A DNA stretch of 61,759 bases from positions 1 through 61,759 of the forward strand of contig NZ_QVML01000001.1 in assembly GCF_010501015.1 (NCBI RefSeq). Reading direction: 5' to 3'. Shown piece by piece: positions 17,596 through 25,192 of the stretch (its first letter is position 1; each line of letters opens with the position of its first letter). The translations under genes were made by a program, and so were the position numbers. Origin of the DNA: Bacteroides sp. 214. GTDB lineage: Bacteria > Bacteroidota > Bacteroidia > Bacteroidales > Bacteroidaceae. Under the pieces are notes generated by a model. The model saw only the letters and a program-made list of their open reading frames with translations. It did no database searches and had not been told where the DNA came from.

Positions 17596-20337
17596 CTAGA
17601 ATTTAATATTATACGTGATGAATGGAATCGCGCTACCGAAGATAGACATCTTATATCCTTGAAGTTTCCCCGATTCCGTAAGGAAATAGATAGAATATAC
17701 GTTTTTACGTGCTGTGACATTATACACACCAATTGAAACAGAACTGTGGGTCAGTAAGGTTAACTTGTGACTTGGCTCAATATTGAAAGAGATATCTGTG
17801 CGGAAATAGTCGGGTATACGATATGAATTACGATCAGTATAGTATACATGTACGGAGTTCAAACGATGGTCATAATACTGTCCGGCAGGAACAGTTGTGG
17901 GTCTTCCTGTGCTGTAATCCACATTAACCGACATGCTGTATCGTTCGGTAAACTTGTAGTTTCCAACAAATTTCACTTCGTGCGGCTTATCATACTCGGT
18001 TGGATACCATTTACCATTGTTTACAGGGTTTTCAATTAACTTGCTGCTCTGCCTTAAGAACGTACGCGAGTAAGTATAGCCCAACCATCCGTTCAATTTT
18101 CCAACAGCTTTTCTAACCATAAATTCTACACCGTATGAGTATCCTTCTGTAGAAATTACATCTGTTTCTATATGATGGTTCATGATAATTTTTGCTTTGT
18201 TGCGATAATCTAAATAGTCGTTCATTTTTTTGTAGTAACCTTCAATGGAGAATTCCCATATTTCGTCGGGGGTATTGTAGTAAGCGCCAATGGCTGTTTG
18301 CCAACCTTTTTGAGGCTTGATATTGGCATCACTCAACTTCCATGTATCGGTAGGAGACATGATTGCTGTATTGGATAGTTTGTGAATGTACTGCTGCATG
18401 GAGTTAAAGCCGGCTTTAATAGAGAAATCTTCGCTAAAGGCATAACGGACTGATAAACGAAACTCAGGAGCATGATATGTTTTTAAGACTTTTCCGGAAC
18501 CGGCAGTGACAGTATCTGTTACAGTCGATTCGTAAGGAAGTAATCCCGATTGATATTTGTAATAGGTACGTGGTCCTAAGGCATTGAATATAGAGTAACG
18601 AATACCTGCATTAACAGAGAGTTTATTGTTGATTTCCCACTCGTCTCCTATATAGATGGCTGTTTCCAGTGCTTTGTCTTTTTGCAATACATCTTTTCGT
18701 ACAAGAGATTGGTCACCCTCTGGTTCATAGGTTCCTGCATTAATGTTATAAAACATTGATTTCAAACCAAAGTTTACTTTATGTTTATCGAGGTCATAGC
18801 TGAAATCTGTTTTAACGAAGAATTGATTAATGTCAAATGATAGTTTATAGGCAGCTGCCTCATTGGTGGTTTCTTTATTCTGGTAGTCGTAATGGTCATA
18901 TCCAGCACTAAAATAGCCCGCCAGTCTTTCATTGAAAACAGTTCTCCACTTGGCAGATGCGTTTATATTACTGTATGCATATTTCTGGTCTTTATTAAAC
19001 GAGAAATTGTCACGACTATAATAACCATATACATTGAGGTTGTTTTTAGCGTTTACATTATGCGAGAAAGTAGCGCCTAAATCATAGAATCCGGCTTTTC
19101 CATTTTTATATCCACTCTTTTCGGGGAGCTGGTTCAATATCCAGTCAGAGTAAGTGGTTCTTCCACTCAAGAGTAATGAGGTGCGTTCCTTAATTAGCGG
19201 TATCTCTAAATTTAGCTTACTTGTAACTAAACCAATACCAGCCGAACCAATAAACTTCTCTTTGTTGGCCTCTTTTCCTTTAATGTCCAAAACTGATGAA
19301 ATACGTCCGCCATATTGCGCAGGGATACTACTTTTATATATCTCTGCTTCCTTAATCATATCCGAACTAAATGCGGCAAAAAAACCAAATAGGTGATTGG
19401 GATTATAAATAGTTCCATCGTTTAGAAGAATCAGGTTTTGGTCGGTTGCTCCCCCTCTCACGTTAAATCCACTCGATGCTTCTCCCACTGTTTTTACGCC
19501 CGGCAATGCTTGTATGGCTTTCAGTATATCCACCTCTCCAAGTGCCATAGGGATATTCTTGATTTTTGCAACTTGTAGCTTTTCAAGTCCCATTTGTGTT
19601 CCTTTTACATTTTGTATTCTGCCCGAAACAACCAAAACTTCGCTGAGCCAATGTGACTCTTCTTCCATCTCTATATCCAACACTCCATCAGTATGTAGGA
19701 GCAACTGGCGGCGTGAGTTTTTGATGTTCATTCCGGTAATATCCAGCTGTACTCTCCCTGCAGGAAGTGTGATAGTGAAGTTACCGTTAACATCGGTAAC
19801 CGTTGCTGTCCATGGATTTGCCAACACTATGTTTACACCAATGAGTGGTTCGCCACTTTTGAAATCAGTTACTTTCCCTGAGAGTGTAACGTTCTCGGGC
19901 TTGTGTCGGGCATACGCATCACCTATTATATATACTTTATTCTCGGAAGTTGCTTTTTCTACAATAATAGATTTATACATTCGCTGCTCCTCATCAGTGG
20001 CTTCTTTCTTGTCTGTAAGAAAAATCGGCGAGAAGTGTGTTGTTAATTCTTTGTCTTTTAGAATAAAGATAGCATTGTTGTAAACAGATACTTTGTAAGG
20101 TGTGTTGGCAAAGCTCTCTTTTAAGAGTTGCAATACATCTTGACCTGCACTGATATTGCGAACATAAAACGAAGAATCTATCACGGCATAGATTTGTTGT
20201 GAACTCTCTTTGGCTATGTTCTTCACCCATTGTTCCACACAAATGGTGTCGGTAGCTATTGTGGTTTCCTGTGCTGTAGCGACTTGCGAAAAGAATAAAG
20301 CAATAATTGCTGTTGCAAGTAATATTTGTTTTCTCAT
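17596..20337 (-). CDS. TonB-dependent outer-membrane receptor with N-terminal STN domain
   Basis: 913 aa from ATG 20337, which overlaps the stop of the upstream gene in ATGA and gives a clean signal peptide (MRKQILLATAIIALFF, ends VATA). Domains: STN/secretin-N-like (about 25-105); CarboxypepD_reg-like (about 145-230, LSGKVTDFKSGEPLIGVNIV); plug (about 235-370, FNVRGGATDQNLILLNDGTIYNP); then a beta-barrel to an aromatic C-terminus (FITYNIKF). It imports a ligand using TonB energy. The STN domain normally relays occupancy to a FecR-type anti-sigma factor, but no sigma/anti-sigma pair is in the window; the nearest regulator is the propeller/AraC protein. Ligand unknown. Confidence 0.93.
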   Translation of the reverse strand: MRKQILLATAIIALFFSQVATAQETTIATDTICVEQWVKNIAKESSQQIYAVIDSSFYVRNISAGQDVLQLLKESFANTPYKVSVYNNAIFILKDKELTTHFSPIFLTDKKEATDEEQRMYKSIIVEKATSENKVYIIGDAYARHKPENVTLSGKVTDFKSGEPLIGVNIVLANPWTATVTDVNGNFTITLPAGRVQLDITGMNIKNSRRQLLLHTDGVLDIEMEEESHWLSEVLVVSGRIQNVKGTQMGLEKLQVAKIKNIPMALGEVDILKAIQALPGVKTVGEASSGFNVRGGATDQNLILLNDGTIYNPNHLFGFFAAFSSDMIKEAEIYKSSIPAQYGGRISSVLDIKGKEANKEKFIGSAGIGLVTSKLNLEIPLIKERTSLLLSGRTTYSDWILNQLPEKSGYKNGKAGFYDLGATFSHNVNAKNNLNVYGYYSRDNFSFNKDQKYAYSNINASAKWRTVFNERLAGYFSAGYDHYDYQNKETTNEAAAYKLSFDINQFFVKTDFSYDLDKHKVNFGLKSMFYNINAGTYEPEGDQSLVRKDVLQKDKALETAIYIGDEWEINNKLSVNAGIRYSIFNALGPRTYYKYQSGLLPYESTVTDTVTAGSGKVLKTYHAPEFRLSVRYAFSEDFSIKAGFNSMQQYIHKLSNTAIMSPTDTWKLSDANIKPQKGWQTAIGAYYNTPDEIWEFSIEGYYKKMNDYLDYRNKAKIIMNHHIETDVISTEGYSYGVEFMVRKAVGKLNGWLGYTYSRTFLRQSSKLIENPVNNGKWYPTEYDKPHEVKFVGNYKFTERYSMSVNVDYSTGRPTTVPAGQYYDHRLNSVHVYYTDRNSYRIPDYFRTDISFNIEPSHKLTLLTHSSVSIGVYNVTARKNVYSIYFLTESGKLQGYKMSIFGSAIPFITYNIKF

Positions 20338-21032
20338 CTCTTGCCAGTTTGATAGGTTAATTTTTCGCAAAGTGCAAACACCTCGGTCAAATATTGATCT
20401 CTATGTTCTCTCCAACGTAAAGCGCGTTCTTTAGCATATTTTTTTATTTCTTTCTTATGCGAAGGAAATAGCTTGTAAATATTGCTTTTTTTATTGATGG
20501 GATAGGCTTTTCCTTCCATTATCAGAAAGTATTTCTTCTTGAAAGAGAAGTAGCTTGTTACCTTGTCGTTTGGTCTGTTTAGTATACACTCTTCACGCAG
20601 AAGTAATGTAAGTTCATTTCCTTTGTATAACCTATTGTAATATCCAGAGGCTAGATTCCAGTTATTAGTTATTGGGATGTGCAAAAAATAACTATGGTTA
20701 AACGAAAATTCTTTCACATGATCTTTTTCAATAATTACAATATGCCCATTTGGCGTTTTTGCACAAAGGTTATTTTTGTAAAGATCTAATCTTAGCTCAA
20801 TGTTACTATAATAATTGTTGTTAGTATATACTTCTCCGGTACTGAAATCGGATGTTTTGTGGTACGGGTGATTGTCATAAAACGCAAAGTTATATTGAGA
20901 CTCTTGCTCACCAGTATAAATAGCAGCATTGCTCTTTACTTTTTCAAAGTATCGATTAACGGGCGTTTGTCCATACAACTGAATCGAAATAATAAAAAAG
21001 AAAGCTATTATGCCTGTCGTTATATTTCTCAT
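20334..21032 (-). CDS. secreted hypothetical protein leading the TonB receptor locus
   Basis: A 232-aa protein with a signal peptide (ends LYGQ, about residue 21). The mature part is polar and rich in Tyr, Asn, Lys and Arg, with a basic Arg/Lys/Glu-rich C-terminus (KKEIKKYAKERALRWREHRDQY) that probably forms a helix. I recognise no family. It is the first gene of the minus-strand locus, with a TACTTTTG box 26 bp upstream and an ATGA overlap with the TonB receptor gene, so translation is probably coupled and the protein may act with the receptor. Confidence 0.75.
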   Translation of the reverse strand: MRNITTGIIAFFFIISIQLYGQTPVNRYFEKVKSNAAIYTGEQESQYNFAFYDNHPYHKTSDFSTGEVYTNNNYYSNIELRLDLYKNNLCAKTPNGHIVIIEKDHVKEFSFNHSYFLHIPITNNWNLASGYYNRLYKGNELTLLLREECILNRPNDKVTSYFSFKKKYFLIMEGKAYPINKKSNIYKLFPSHKKEIKKYAKERALRWREHRDQYLTEVFALCEKLTYQTGKR

Positions 21033-21057
21033 AAAGTAAGATTGTTGTGGTTATATA

Positions 21058-21065
21058 CAAAAGTA
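21058..21065 (-). promoter_or_regulatory. -7 box for the TonB receptor locus
   Basis: TACTTTTG on the minus strand, an exact TAnnTTTG match, 26 bp upstream of the first ATG (21032). Confidence 0.6.
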
Positions 21066-21190
21066 TGTATTAAAAAATTAAAAAGATAAATTTAAAGAGG
21101 TTTATTTTTGCATGGTTATAAATTTAGTCAGCACTGAAACAAAAGCCTATGTGTGCTTATCGGAAATAGAAGTGGGGGTTGAATGTGTCT

Positions 21191-21236
21191 AAAGAAAAAG
21201 AAAAACGGGAATGTATATTAAATACACTCCCGTTTT
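21191..21236 (-). terminator. tRNA-Ala terminator
   Basis: AAAACGGGAATGTAT (21202-21216) pairs with ATACACTCCCGTTTT (21222-21236) with one mismatch. On the minus strand it is followed by TTTTTCTTTTTC, directly downstream of the tRNA. Confidence 0.85.
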
Positions 21237-21240
21237 CAAG

Positions 21241-21314
21241 TGGAGAATATCGGACTCGAACCGATCACCTTTAGACTGCCAGTCTAACGCTCTAGCCAGA
21301 TGAGCTAATCCCCC
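21241..21314 (-). tRNA. tRNA-Ala (anticodon GGC)
   Basis: Read on the minus strand: acceptor GGGGGAT/ATTCTCC, D arm GCTC/GAGC, anticodon stem TTAGA/TCTAA with loop CTGGCAG (anticodon GGC), and T arm ATCGG-TTCGAGT-CCGAT. The acceptor contains the G3-U70 pair that identifies alanine tRNAs. CCA is not encoded. 74 nt. Confidence 0.95.
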
Positions 21315-21325
21315 TAAATGCGGGG

Positions 21326-21333
21326 CAAATATA
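21326..21333 (-). promoter_or_regulatory. -7 box of the tRNA-Ala gene
   Basis: TATATTTG on the minus strand, 12 bp upstream of the mature tRNA 5' end. It is divergent from the DUF4286 promoter. Confidence 0.65.
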
Positions 21334-21356
21334 ATGCTTAATTCTGAATTTATTGT

Positions 21357-21364
21357 TAGTTTTG
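21357..21364 (+). promoter_or_regulatory. -7 box for the DUF4286-ruvC unit
   Basis: TAGTTTTG matches TAnnTTTG, 23 bp upstream of ATG 21388. This would give a near-leaderless or very short leader transcript. Confidence 0.5.
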
Positions 21365-21387
21365 TAGAAAATAATAATAAAAGAGAG

Positions 21388-21690
21388 ATGCTTATATACA
21401 ATACAACCTATCATGTGGACGATGAAATACATGAAAATTTTGTTATTTGGCTGAAAGAGTATTATATGCAAGAAGTAGCGAAAGACGCTGCTCTCCATTC
21501 GCCCCGCTTACTTAAGGTGTTGAGTCATAGAGAGGAAGGAACAACGTACTCTTTGCAATGGGAAGTAGAAAATTCTACTGTACTGCATCGTTGGCATAGC
21601 CAGAATGGGGCGAAGTACAATGACGAAATGCTTCGAATATTTGGAAGTAAAGTAGTTGGGTTTCCTACATTAATGGAGGTTATAGAGTGA
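21388..21690 (+). CDS. DUF4286 family protein
   Basis: 100 aa from ATG 21388 ([24 protein letters not shown], the usual start of the family). An upstream in-frame ATG at 21334 lies before the promoter and is rejected. DUF4286 proteins are small soluble Bacteroidetes proteins with a ferredoxin-like fold by resemblance; their function is unknown. The stop overlaps the GTG start of ruvC (GTGA), as in many Bacteroides genomes, so the two are translationally coupled. A structural or regulatory link to Holliday-junction processing is only suggested by this linkage. Confidence 0.88.
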   Translation: MLIYNTTYHVDDEIHENFVIWLKEYYMQEVAKDAALHSPRLLKVLSHREEGTTYSLQWEVENSTVLHRWHSQNGAKYNDEMLRIFGSKVVGFPTLMEVIE

Positions 21691-22253
21691 TTGTACCGGT
21701 TAAAGAGAAAATAATTCTGGGTATTGACCCCGGTACCACCATTATGGGTTATGGGGTTATTAAAATAGTGGGTACAAAGCCCGAACTGTTGGCTATGGGG
21801 GTTATTGATTTACGCAAATATGGCAACCATTACATCAAGCTTCGCAAAGTCTTTGAGCGGGTAACAGGCATTATCGAAAGCTTCTTACCGGATGAAATGG
21901 CAATCGAAGCTCCTTTTTTTGGAAAGAATGTACAATCAATGTTGAAGCTGGGCAGGGCACAAGGAGTGGCGATGGCTGCCGCACTAACCCGTGATATTCC
22001 TATAACCGAATATGCTCCTCTAAAAATTAAAATGGCCATAACCGGAAACGGACAAGCTTCCAAAGAGCAGGTAGCCGATATGTTGCGACGTATGTTGAAA
22101 ATTTCGCAGGAGGAGATGCCTGCTTTTATGGATGCTACTGATGGACTTGCTGCTGCCTACTGTCACTATCTACAAATGGGACGCCCTACTGTAGAAAAAG
22201 GATGCAACGGATGGAAAGATTTTATAGCCAAGAATCCCAATCGTGTAAAATGA
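21687..22253 (+). CDS. ruvC: crossover junction endodeoxyribonuclease RuvC
   Basis: A 188-aa resolvase that cuts Holliday junctions with RuvAB. It has the RNase H-like core beginning [16 protein letters not shown] (first catalytic Asp), the second acid in [11 protein letters not shown] (Glu) and the C-terminal [13 protein letters not shown] (Asp pair). All four acidic catalytic positions are present. It starts at GTG 21687, overlapping the DUF4286 stop, and its own stop overlaps the next ATG (ATGA at 22250). Slightly extended C-terminus. Confidence 0.95.
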   Translation: MIVPVKEKIILGIDPGTTIMGYGVIKIVGTKPELLAMGVIDLRKYGNHYIKLRKVFERVTGIIESFLPDEMAIEAPFFGKNVQSMLKLGRAQGVAMAAALTRDIPITEYAPLKIKMAITGNGQASKEQVADMLRRMLKISQEEMPAFMDATDGLAAAYCHYLQMGRPTVEKGCNGWKDFIAKNPNRVK

Positions 22254-24061
22254 AAACAATCGTCACCTTATTTATAGTAGCACTTACACTTGCCGGATGT
22301 ACATATGAAAAAAAAGAGTACGCGACTTTTGATGATTATCCGGTACGTACCGATAACTTACAAGAGGTTATTTTTACACCTGCCGGTACACGTTTTGTGC
22401 TTTGGGCACCTACTGCCGACTTTGTTCGATTAAACATTTACAAAACTGCCGATAGCGAAGAAATATATAAACCCGTTACTATGAATCCGGGGAAGGACGG
22501 TGTATGGACGGTTCTTATCAGCGAAAATCTTGAAGGTAAGTTCTATACTTTTAATGTGAAAATAGGTGAGGAGTGGCTCGGCGAAACACCGGGCATTGGT
22601 GCGCGTGCTGTTAGTATCAACGGAAAACGTGGTGCCATTATTAATCCGTTTGCTACCGACCCTATTGGTTGGGAGAGGGATGTTCGCCCACCGTTTACTT
22701 CGCCTGTAGATATGATTATCTACGAAACACACTATCGCGATTTTACTATTCATAACTCTTCGGGACTGGAACATAAAGGAAAGTATTTGGGATTGTCTGA
22801 AAAATATTCCGTTATACCCAATACATTTCATTCCACAGGTTTGGATCATTTAAAGTTTCTTGGTGTTACCCATGTCCACTTCCTGCCTTCCTTCGATTTT
22901 GCTGCCATTAATGAAAACACTCTGCATGAAAATAACTATAGCTGGGGCTACTCTCCACTACACTATAACGTACCTGAAGGGTCGTATGCAACTAACCCTG
23001 CCGACCCTATCACCCGTATTCGTGAGTTTAAGCAAATGATAATGGCATTACATTCGGCAGGTATTCGGGTGGTTCTGGATGTGTCGTATACTCGTACGTG
23101 TGATGTCGTAAAAAGCCCTTTTGAACTTACTGTTCCCGGTTATTTTTATCGACATGGAACAGATAGTATTGTTCCTAAAGGAGATGTAAGCCTGGTTGCT
23201 ACCAATCGTGCTATGGTTCGTAAGTTTATTGTGGAGTCAGTGCGTTATTGGGTGGAAGAGTTTCATGTGGATGGATTCTGTTTTAACGAAATAGAAGAAT
23301 ATGACACAGAAACCCTTACTGAAATACGAAAAGTAGTAGATAAAATAGACTCTACTATTCTAATGTATGGTAAAGATTCTGAGTTAACAATACCAGGTGT
23401 CATGTCTCTTACAAAGAAAGTGGCAGTTGCCTCTTCTAATGTAAAAGGGTTGAATTCTCCGCAGCAAATAAACTATGCTTCTATACATGATGAACTTTGT
23501 TTAATGGATTACCATCGGGAGGTAATACCCAATCTTACTACCGAACAACAGATAAACCTCAACAAATTGGCACAAACAGCAGTGCTTACCTCGCAGGGGG
23601 TTCCGTTTATTCTCTCTGGCGAAGAAATGATGCGAACCAAGAAGGGTATTCTCGATACTTCCGAAAGCTCTGACTTGGTCAATGCCATTGACTGGAATAA
23701 CAAGATAGTCTTTAGTGAATTGTGCGATTACTATAAAGCGCTTATCGCGCTACGCAAAAATCATCCGGCGTTTCGGATGACAGACACAAAACAAATACAT
23801 CGCCATCTTGAATATCTCCCTGTCGAACAGAAAAACGTAATCGCTTTCCGTTTGCGCGACCATGCTAATGGGGATGTCTGGCGGGATATATTGGTAGTGT
23901 TAAACGCGGATTCTTATTTAGCCGAACTGAATATTCCAAAGGGAGAATACACAGTGGTGTGCAGCGAAGGAGTGATTAATGAGTATGGACTTGGCACAAT
24001 AAAAGGTCCCAAAGTGATTGTACCGGGATACTCTACTTTAATTGCCTATCGATCGTTCTAA
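22250..24061 (+). CDS. pullulanase-like GH13 lipoprotein with degenerate active site
   Basis: 603 aa from ATG 22250 (ATGA overlap with ruvC). Lipoprotein signal with LAGC, Cys17. A CBM48-like domain (about 40-130) precedes a GH13_14-type barrel whose scaffold is clear ([41 protein letters not shown]). The catalytic residues are not conserved: region I DVVYNHT reads DVSYTRT (277-283); region II DGFRFD reads DGFCFN (341-346, Asn346 for the nucleophile Asp); region III YGEGW reads YGKDSE (373-378, Lys375 for the acid/base Glu). Only HD of region IV (413-414) remains, and the stretch between regions III and IV is about half the usual length. The frame is open throughout, so this is probably a surface pseudoenzyme or glycan binder, not a pseudogene. 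Confidence 0.88.
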   Translation: MKTIVTLFIVALTLAGCTYEKKEYATFDDYPVRTDNLQEVIFTPAGTRFVLWAPTADFVRLNIYKTADSEEIYKPVTMNPGKDGVWTVLISENLEGKFYTFNVKIGEEWLGETPGIGARAVSINGKRGAIINPFATDPIGWERDVRPPFTSPVDMIIYETHYRDFTIHNSSGLEHKGKYLGLSEKYSVIPNTFHSTGLDHLKFLGVTHVHFLPSFDFAAINENTLHENNYSWGYSPLHYNVPEGSYATNPADPITRIREFKQMIMALHSAGIRVVLDVSYTRTCDVVKSPFELTVPGYFYRHGTDSIVPKGDVSLVATNRAMVRKFIVESVRYWVEEFHVDGFCFNEIEEYDTETLTEIRKVVDKIDSTILMYGKDSELTIPGVMSLTKKVAVASSNVKGLNSPQQINYASIHDELCLMDYHREVIPNLTTEQQINLNKLAQTAVLTSQGVPFILSGEEMMRTKKGILDTSESSDLVNAIDWNNKIVFSELCDYYKALIALRKNHPAFRMTDTKQIHRHLEYLPVEQKNVIAFRLRDHANGDVWRDILVVLNADSYLAELNIPKGEYTVVCSEGVINEYGLGTIKGPKVIVPGYSTLIAYRSF

Positions 24062-24213
24062 AATAGCCGCATAAATACCGACATGTAGATTGCTGCAAAC
24101 AGCAATCCTAACACGCCGAAGATTATCCGCCCTATGCGGCTTTCGTTATAATAGGCTAAGCAGAAGCAAAGAGCAGCTACAAGCACTATAAAAAGTTCTA
24201 TGAGGAGACGCAT
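24058..24213 (-). CDS. 51-aa two-helix membrane protein
   Basis: An ATG at 24213 opens a 51-codon frame with two hydrophobic segments (about residues 3-20 and 30-47) separated by YYNESRIGR, typical of a small inner-membrane hairpin protein. It starts 6 bp after the stop of the DUF4923 gene on the same strand and its stop overlaps the convergent pullulanase-like gene's stop. The tight spacing and clean hydrophobic pattern support a real gene. Function unknown. Confidence 0.65.
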   Translation of the reverse strand: MRLLIELFIVLVAALCFCLAYYNESRIGRIIFGVLGLLFAAIYMSVFMRLF

Positions 24214-24219
24214 ATTTTT

Positions 24220-24828
24220 CTATTTCTTTTTCATTTCCAGTCCCACGGACATTCCTTCGTAACTTCCAGCCAATGCAACAATAGTTTGTACTGTAGTATT
24301 GGTAGACTTACTGCCATAAGTAGTAAGTAGCTGCAGTAGTTTGTCAGCATTAAAGAGCAGTGCTAAAGTAGAAGAAGAGGCGTTTATCTGCGCACTAATG
24401 GTAACAAGTGCTGAATAAGTTAGCTCTATTGTACCGGCAGAAGCATCGTATACGTAGGTTCCATCCAGTTTCTTCCCGTTTACAGTACTGTTAAAGGTAC
24501 TATCTGCATTGAACGTAAAGCTTGTAATGCCTTGTTTAATGCCTACTTTGCTTAATTGCTTATCTATTTTGCTCTCAAGAGTAGAAGCAGCTACACTACC
24601 ACCGGCTTTTTCGAGCAAATTATCTGTCTTAAATTCAATGGAAGAACCTTGATACACCCAAGTGCCGGTAATGTCGGCTTTGTTGGTTCCTGTAACCGTG
24701 TTTACAACATCGGTAATGGTTTCGGTGATATTGTTTCCTTTTAATAAGTCACGCCATGATTGTGCTTGAAGGTTCATGGTAGTTGCTATCAAGGCACAAA
24801 GAATAAACAATAATCTTACTTTTCTCAT
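24220..24828 (-). CDS. DUF4923 family secreted protein
   Basis: 202 aa from ATG 24828 (MRKVRLLFILCALIATT; signal peptide ending LQAQ). Upstream in-frame ATGs to 24885 would spoil the signal. The mature protein begins SWRDLLKGNNITETITDVVNTVTG and contains a lipocalin-like core (ADITGTWVYQGSSIEFK, TFNADSTFNSTVNGKKLDGTYVYD) matching the Bacteroidetes DUF4923 family. It is probably periplasmic; function unknown. It forms a pair with the 51-aa membrane protein just downstream. Confidence 0.85.
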   Translation of the reverse strand: MRKVRLLFILCALIATTMNLQAQSWRDLLKGNNITETITDVVNTVTGTNKADITGTWVYQGSSIEFKTDNLLEKAGGSVAASTLESKIDKQLSKVGIKQGITSFTFNADSTFNSTVNGKKLDGTYVYDASAGTIELTYSALVTISAQINASSSTLALLFNADKLLQLLTTYGSKSTNTTVQTIVALAGSYEGMSVGLEMKKK

Positions 24829-24940
24829 AATCATATTTTGTTTTAGATTGCAAATATACTTCTTTGATTCTATATTTTGCATCATTGTAAATAAAATCAG
24901 GAATCAAACATCCATAGAGGCTTAGTTATAGCTCTGATTT

Positions 24941-25114
24941 TCTGACTGATTTTTACTTCACTTCTGACTGATTTTTGATCAATTTCTCAGTGCTTTTTGA
25001 TAAAAAAACAGTGAGAAATTAGTTGCAAAAACCTTGTGAAAGATAAAATAGGGGGTCTTCACAAGTAACTTGTTTACCGTCATCTGGTTACTGCGTTTTG
25101 TGAATGTGAAGACC
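24941..25114 (-). repeat. 22-bp periodic intergenic array B (inverted orientation)
   Basis: Read on the plus strand, CTGACTG words begin at 24942 and 24964, then CTCAGTG at 24986 (22-base steps). The other hairpin arm GTGAGAAATT ends at 25020, CCTTGTG is at 25032 and GGTCTTCAC at 25054, 22 apart. GTGAAGACC at 25106 closes a hairpin whose arms start 52 bases apart. On the minus strand it has the same order and spacing as arrays C and D. It fills the region between the divergent DUF4923 and A2M genes. Confidence 0.85.
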
Positions 25115-25138
25115 TGTTTTGTTAAACTATATATAGAG

Positions 25139-25170
25139 TTTGCTTTTGAATTATTCAACGGGTATCTTTG
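25139..25170 (+). promoter_or_regulatory. promoter of the A2M-pbpC operon
   Basis: TATCTTTG (25163-25170) is an exact -7 match, with TTTG at 25139-25142 twenty bases upstream. The ATG is at 25193. Array B ends 25 bp upstream of the -33 element. Confidence 0.7.
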
Positions 25171-25192
25171 AGCTAGTTAAAAACAATTGCTT

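Noticed and set aside
17592..17732. Longer start for the DUF4249 protein
   Set aside because: The extra 47 residues overlap the 3' end of the TonB receptor gene and remove the lipoprotein signal, which begins at 17591.
21113..21193. 26-codon ORF after a TATTTTTG-like box
   Set aside because: There is no similarity, no ribosome signal and no downstream gene that it could regulate on the plus strand; the hairpin after it serves the tRNA on the other strand.
22250..24061. Pseudogene call for the pullulanase-like gene
   Set aside because: The frame is uninterrupted over 603 codons, with intact signal and ATGA coupling, so a maintained non-catalytic protein fits better than decay.
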